This document shows, piece after piece, positions 62,197-64,000 of a stretch of 64,000 nt of DNA. The position numbers were made by a program, and so were the translations under genes. The stretch is taken from contig MU839839.1 of the NCBI GenBank assembly GCA_030411725.1, forward strand, positions 930,001-994,000. Reading direction: 5' to 3'. Numbering within the stretch: position 1 is the stretch's first letter; the number at the start of each line of letters is the position of its first letter. The stretch comes from Echria macrotheca. Lineage: Eukaryota; Ascomycota; Sordariomycetes; Sordariales; Schizotheciaceae. The notes under the pieces were generated by a model. That model did not search any database. It saw only the letters and a list, made by a program, of their open reading frames with translations, and was not told where the DNA came from.

Positions 62197-64000
62197 TTAA
62201 GCCATGATGACCAGCCTCTTTTCCGGCTGCAGCTCCCACCAGACATCGGCACGAACCGGACGCCCCGGAACAGTCACTTGAACCTTGTAACTGAGACCCG
62301 CGACATCCTCAATCACCATCAGGCGGTACCCTACGTCGCCAGACCATCCACTCACAATAAACGGAAGTAGGTTACCAGCCCGAGAGACGAAGCTTTGGCG
62401 CAATTTTATCGCACTTATGCTTCGTCTGTCCCGCGCCAGCGGGTTCACCGTCCGTCCCTGCGGGTCCACGACCAGGTATTCGATAACGCCGTCTTCTTCG
62501 GGATTCTCGAAAACGAGCTTCCTGGAAGGAATCACTTTGAGAACCGCACAGCTCGTGAAAAATGCGACAAGGCCATGGCGGGGCTGAGCAGGCTCCAAGT
62601 TGGCCAGGGCCTCGGTCATGGCTTCCAGGTCAGGCTCGAAATGGGGATGACTTGGCGGGTCCAGAGTATCCGCGAACAGCTCTCGTGGCGGGTCCGATAT
62701 AGCGAAGAAGCGTAGAACAGGCCTATTCCCCCACGAGTTAAGGGGCTCGATCCCCATCTCCACGTGTGCCGGATTGTAATGCCATCCGGTCCACGACCAG
62801 CTGGGGAACGGGGGCCGTCGGACCAGGTCGTAGTCCCAGTACCAACACCCCTGAATGACCTCGTCAAAATGTCGCTCGGGGATGCCGTGGTAGAGCGGGC
62901 CAACCAGGCCGTTCATCAGCTCCGCAACGCCCTCAAAGGCGTTCTCGATGTCTCCCTTCCGCGTAAGCATCCGGCTCAGGTACTGGTTCGTCAGGTCGCG
63001 GAAGAGAGGGACAGCCGCTTTGTAGGCACCCCCGGCACCATCACGGATGGTCAGTATGCCCTTACCCCGCGGCAGAGGCGTCACAAAGGAATTCTCCAGA
63101 CACACGTCCTCCCGCCAGGTAGCTGTCTGGCACGAGAATATAACTAAATTGGGCAGGAAGATGAGCGCCCTGCGTGAGCAGAGCTCCTCCTGGAAAGTCC
63201 AGCCGCGCTTGCGCCAGGTGGAAACGTTGAGGAGGAGGTGCGGCGACTCGGGGACCATCATGATCTCTGTCCCCATGATATTCCACTGTCCGCGGCCGAC
63301 ACTGCGGGTACTGAATACACTCACCCCGCTAATTCCAGTGTCGCATCTGTCGGAGTCGGCCGCGACAATGGTCAGGCAGGCGCTGTTATAAATGCGGAAC
63401 ATCTGCGCGATCTGCTCGTGTCGGAGGCCCGGCTCGTCCTGGACAATGCATAATGCGTCTACCCAAAGATAGCGGAAACCGAGTGAGTTTGCCAGCGTGA
63501 TGGCGTCCTTGACTGTTGCAGGGAGGGGCTGCGAGCGCAGACGGCCGGGCTCTTGCCAGGTTGCGACGGTGGATGCGGAGAGCTGTGGCTGCTGGACTTT
63601 GCCCCAGACGTAGCTGAGGGCTACGTATCTGATGCCAGCGCTGGATTCATCAGGCACCTTGAAGAGACACCAATCGTGCGTATCGATGAGAAATAGCCCT
63701 GTTGGCGCGGGTGTATTCGCAGTGCCAACCCCCTGAAGGCCGGTGCAGGTTGGGATGTGGGACGCCTCGCAGGTCCGTAACCACGACTTGGCGAGGTTGA
63801 TGTCGAACCGGGGTCGGATCCGGTAGCCACCGCCGTATTTGGGTGGCCGTACGAGCGGTACGAAAATGCTGTGGTTCTGTGGTTTGTCCATATATTTCCG
63901 GAATGCCTTCTGGAGCTCATTCCCGTGTTCGTCCTTGGAATCCCCCCATGGGTATTCTTCGTAATGGAAGAAGTCGAGATGAATCGAATACGTTGGTAGA
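62197..64000 (-). CDS. HET-domain protein, HET gene 4 (5' end outside window)
   Basis: The frame is open from the window's right edge to the stop at 62197; 600 codons are visible. An ATG exists at 63891, but the codons before it also read as protein (IHLDFFHYEEYPWGDSKDE), so the true start lies outside. The HET domain starts with YVALSYVWGK, followed by FRYLWVDALCIVQDE, and then TWRKRGWTFQEELCSRRAL. After that comes PSWSWTGWHY, usual in this subfamily. The C-terminus (WSGDVGYRLMVIEDVAG) is also typical. No introns are needed in the visible part. A dispersed repeat copy lies about 630 bp beyond the 3' end. Confidence 0.9.
   Translation of the reverse strand, partial: LPTYSIHLDFFHYEEYPWGDSKDEHGNELQKAFRKYMDKPQNHSIFVPLVRPPKYGGGYRIRPRFDINLAKSWLRTCEASHIPTCTGLQGVGTANTPAPTGLFLIDTHDWCLFKVPDESSAGIRYVALSYVWGKVQQPQLSASTVATWQEPGRLRSQPLPATVKDAITLANSLGFRYLWVDALCIVQDEPGLRHEQIAQMFRIYNSACLTIVAADSDRCDTGISGVSVFSTRSVGRGQWNIMGTEIMMVPESPHLLLNVSTWRKRGWTFQEELCSRRALIFLPNLVIFSCQTATWREDVCLENSFVTPLPRGKGILTIRDGAGGAYKAAVPLFRDLTNQYLSRMLTRKGDIENAFEGVAELMNGLVGPLYHGIPERHFDEVIQGCWYWDYDLVRRPPFPSWSWTGWHYNPAHVEMGIEPLNSWGNRPVLRFFAISDPPRELFADTLDPPSHPHFEPDLEAMTEALANLEPAQPRHGLVAFFTSCAVLKVIPSRKLVFENPEEDGVIEYLVVDPQGRTVNPLARDRRSISAIKLRQSFVSRAGNLLPFIVSGWSGDVGYRLMVIEDVAGLSYKVQVTVPGRPVRADVWWELQPEKRLVIMA

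Overview
The window looks like nuclear chromosomal DNA of a filamentous ascomycete (Pezizomycotina, probably Sordariomycetes). The genes carry short introns of about 47-124 bp with GT-AG ends and CTAAC/CTGAC branch sites. There are Zn2Cys6 and C2H2 regulators, four HET-domain proteins, two eukaryotic tRNA-Arg genes (one with an intron) and no operons. The species cannot be named from the sequence. Many reading frames open at TTG or GTG, so I moved starts to the first plausible ATG and rebuilt exons by hand.

Layout. 1-6.4 kb: 3' end of a ZIP metal transporter, a VAO-type FAD oxidase and a secreted protein built of cysteine repeats. 7.8-15.5 kb: two HET-domain genes around a multi-span membrane protein, then a membrane/coiled-coil ORF whose end looks like the missing tail of the second HET protein. 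15.7-23.1 kb: flavin monooxygenase, Zn2Cys6 regulator, quinone-oxidoreductase-like enzyme and Nudix hydrolase. 23.6 kb: tRNA-Arg(UCU). 24.2-27.3 kb: a protein with two cyclic-nucleotide domains, an F-box and leucine-rich repeats, followed by 3.7 kb without a convincing gene. 31-38 kb: small secreted cysteine-rich protein, mitochondrial GHITM/Bax-inhibitor-like protein, MsrA and an SDR-type reductase. 39-47 kb: a small C2H2 protein, a 1,439-residue C2H2 protein in four exons and an FAD monooxygenase.

48.6-58.4 kb is the most unusual part. Five paralogous small proteins (74-116 residues) all start Met-Cys and share the framework C-x(n)-CGH-x(n)-C-x-C-x(n)-C-x2-C-K. Four lie in tandem on the + strand within 4.5 kb, with related promoters and an intron just after each stop codon. 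The fifth lies beyond a third HET gene. 59-64 kb: a leucine-carboxyl-methyltransferase-family enzyme, a tail-anchored protein with a possible PemK-like domain, tRNA-Arg(ACG) and a fourth HET gene that runs off the window.

A dispersed repeat of about 80-125 bp occurs four times, always in the same orientation. One copy lies within about 0.7 kb of, or directly at the end of, each of the four HET genes. The repeat and the CGH family are the two signals that standard annotation would miss.
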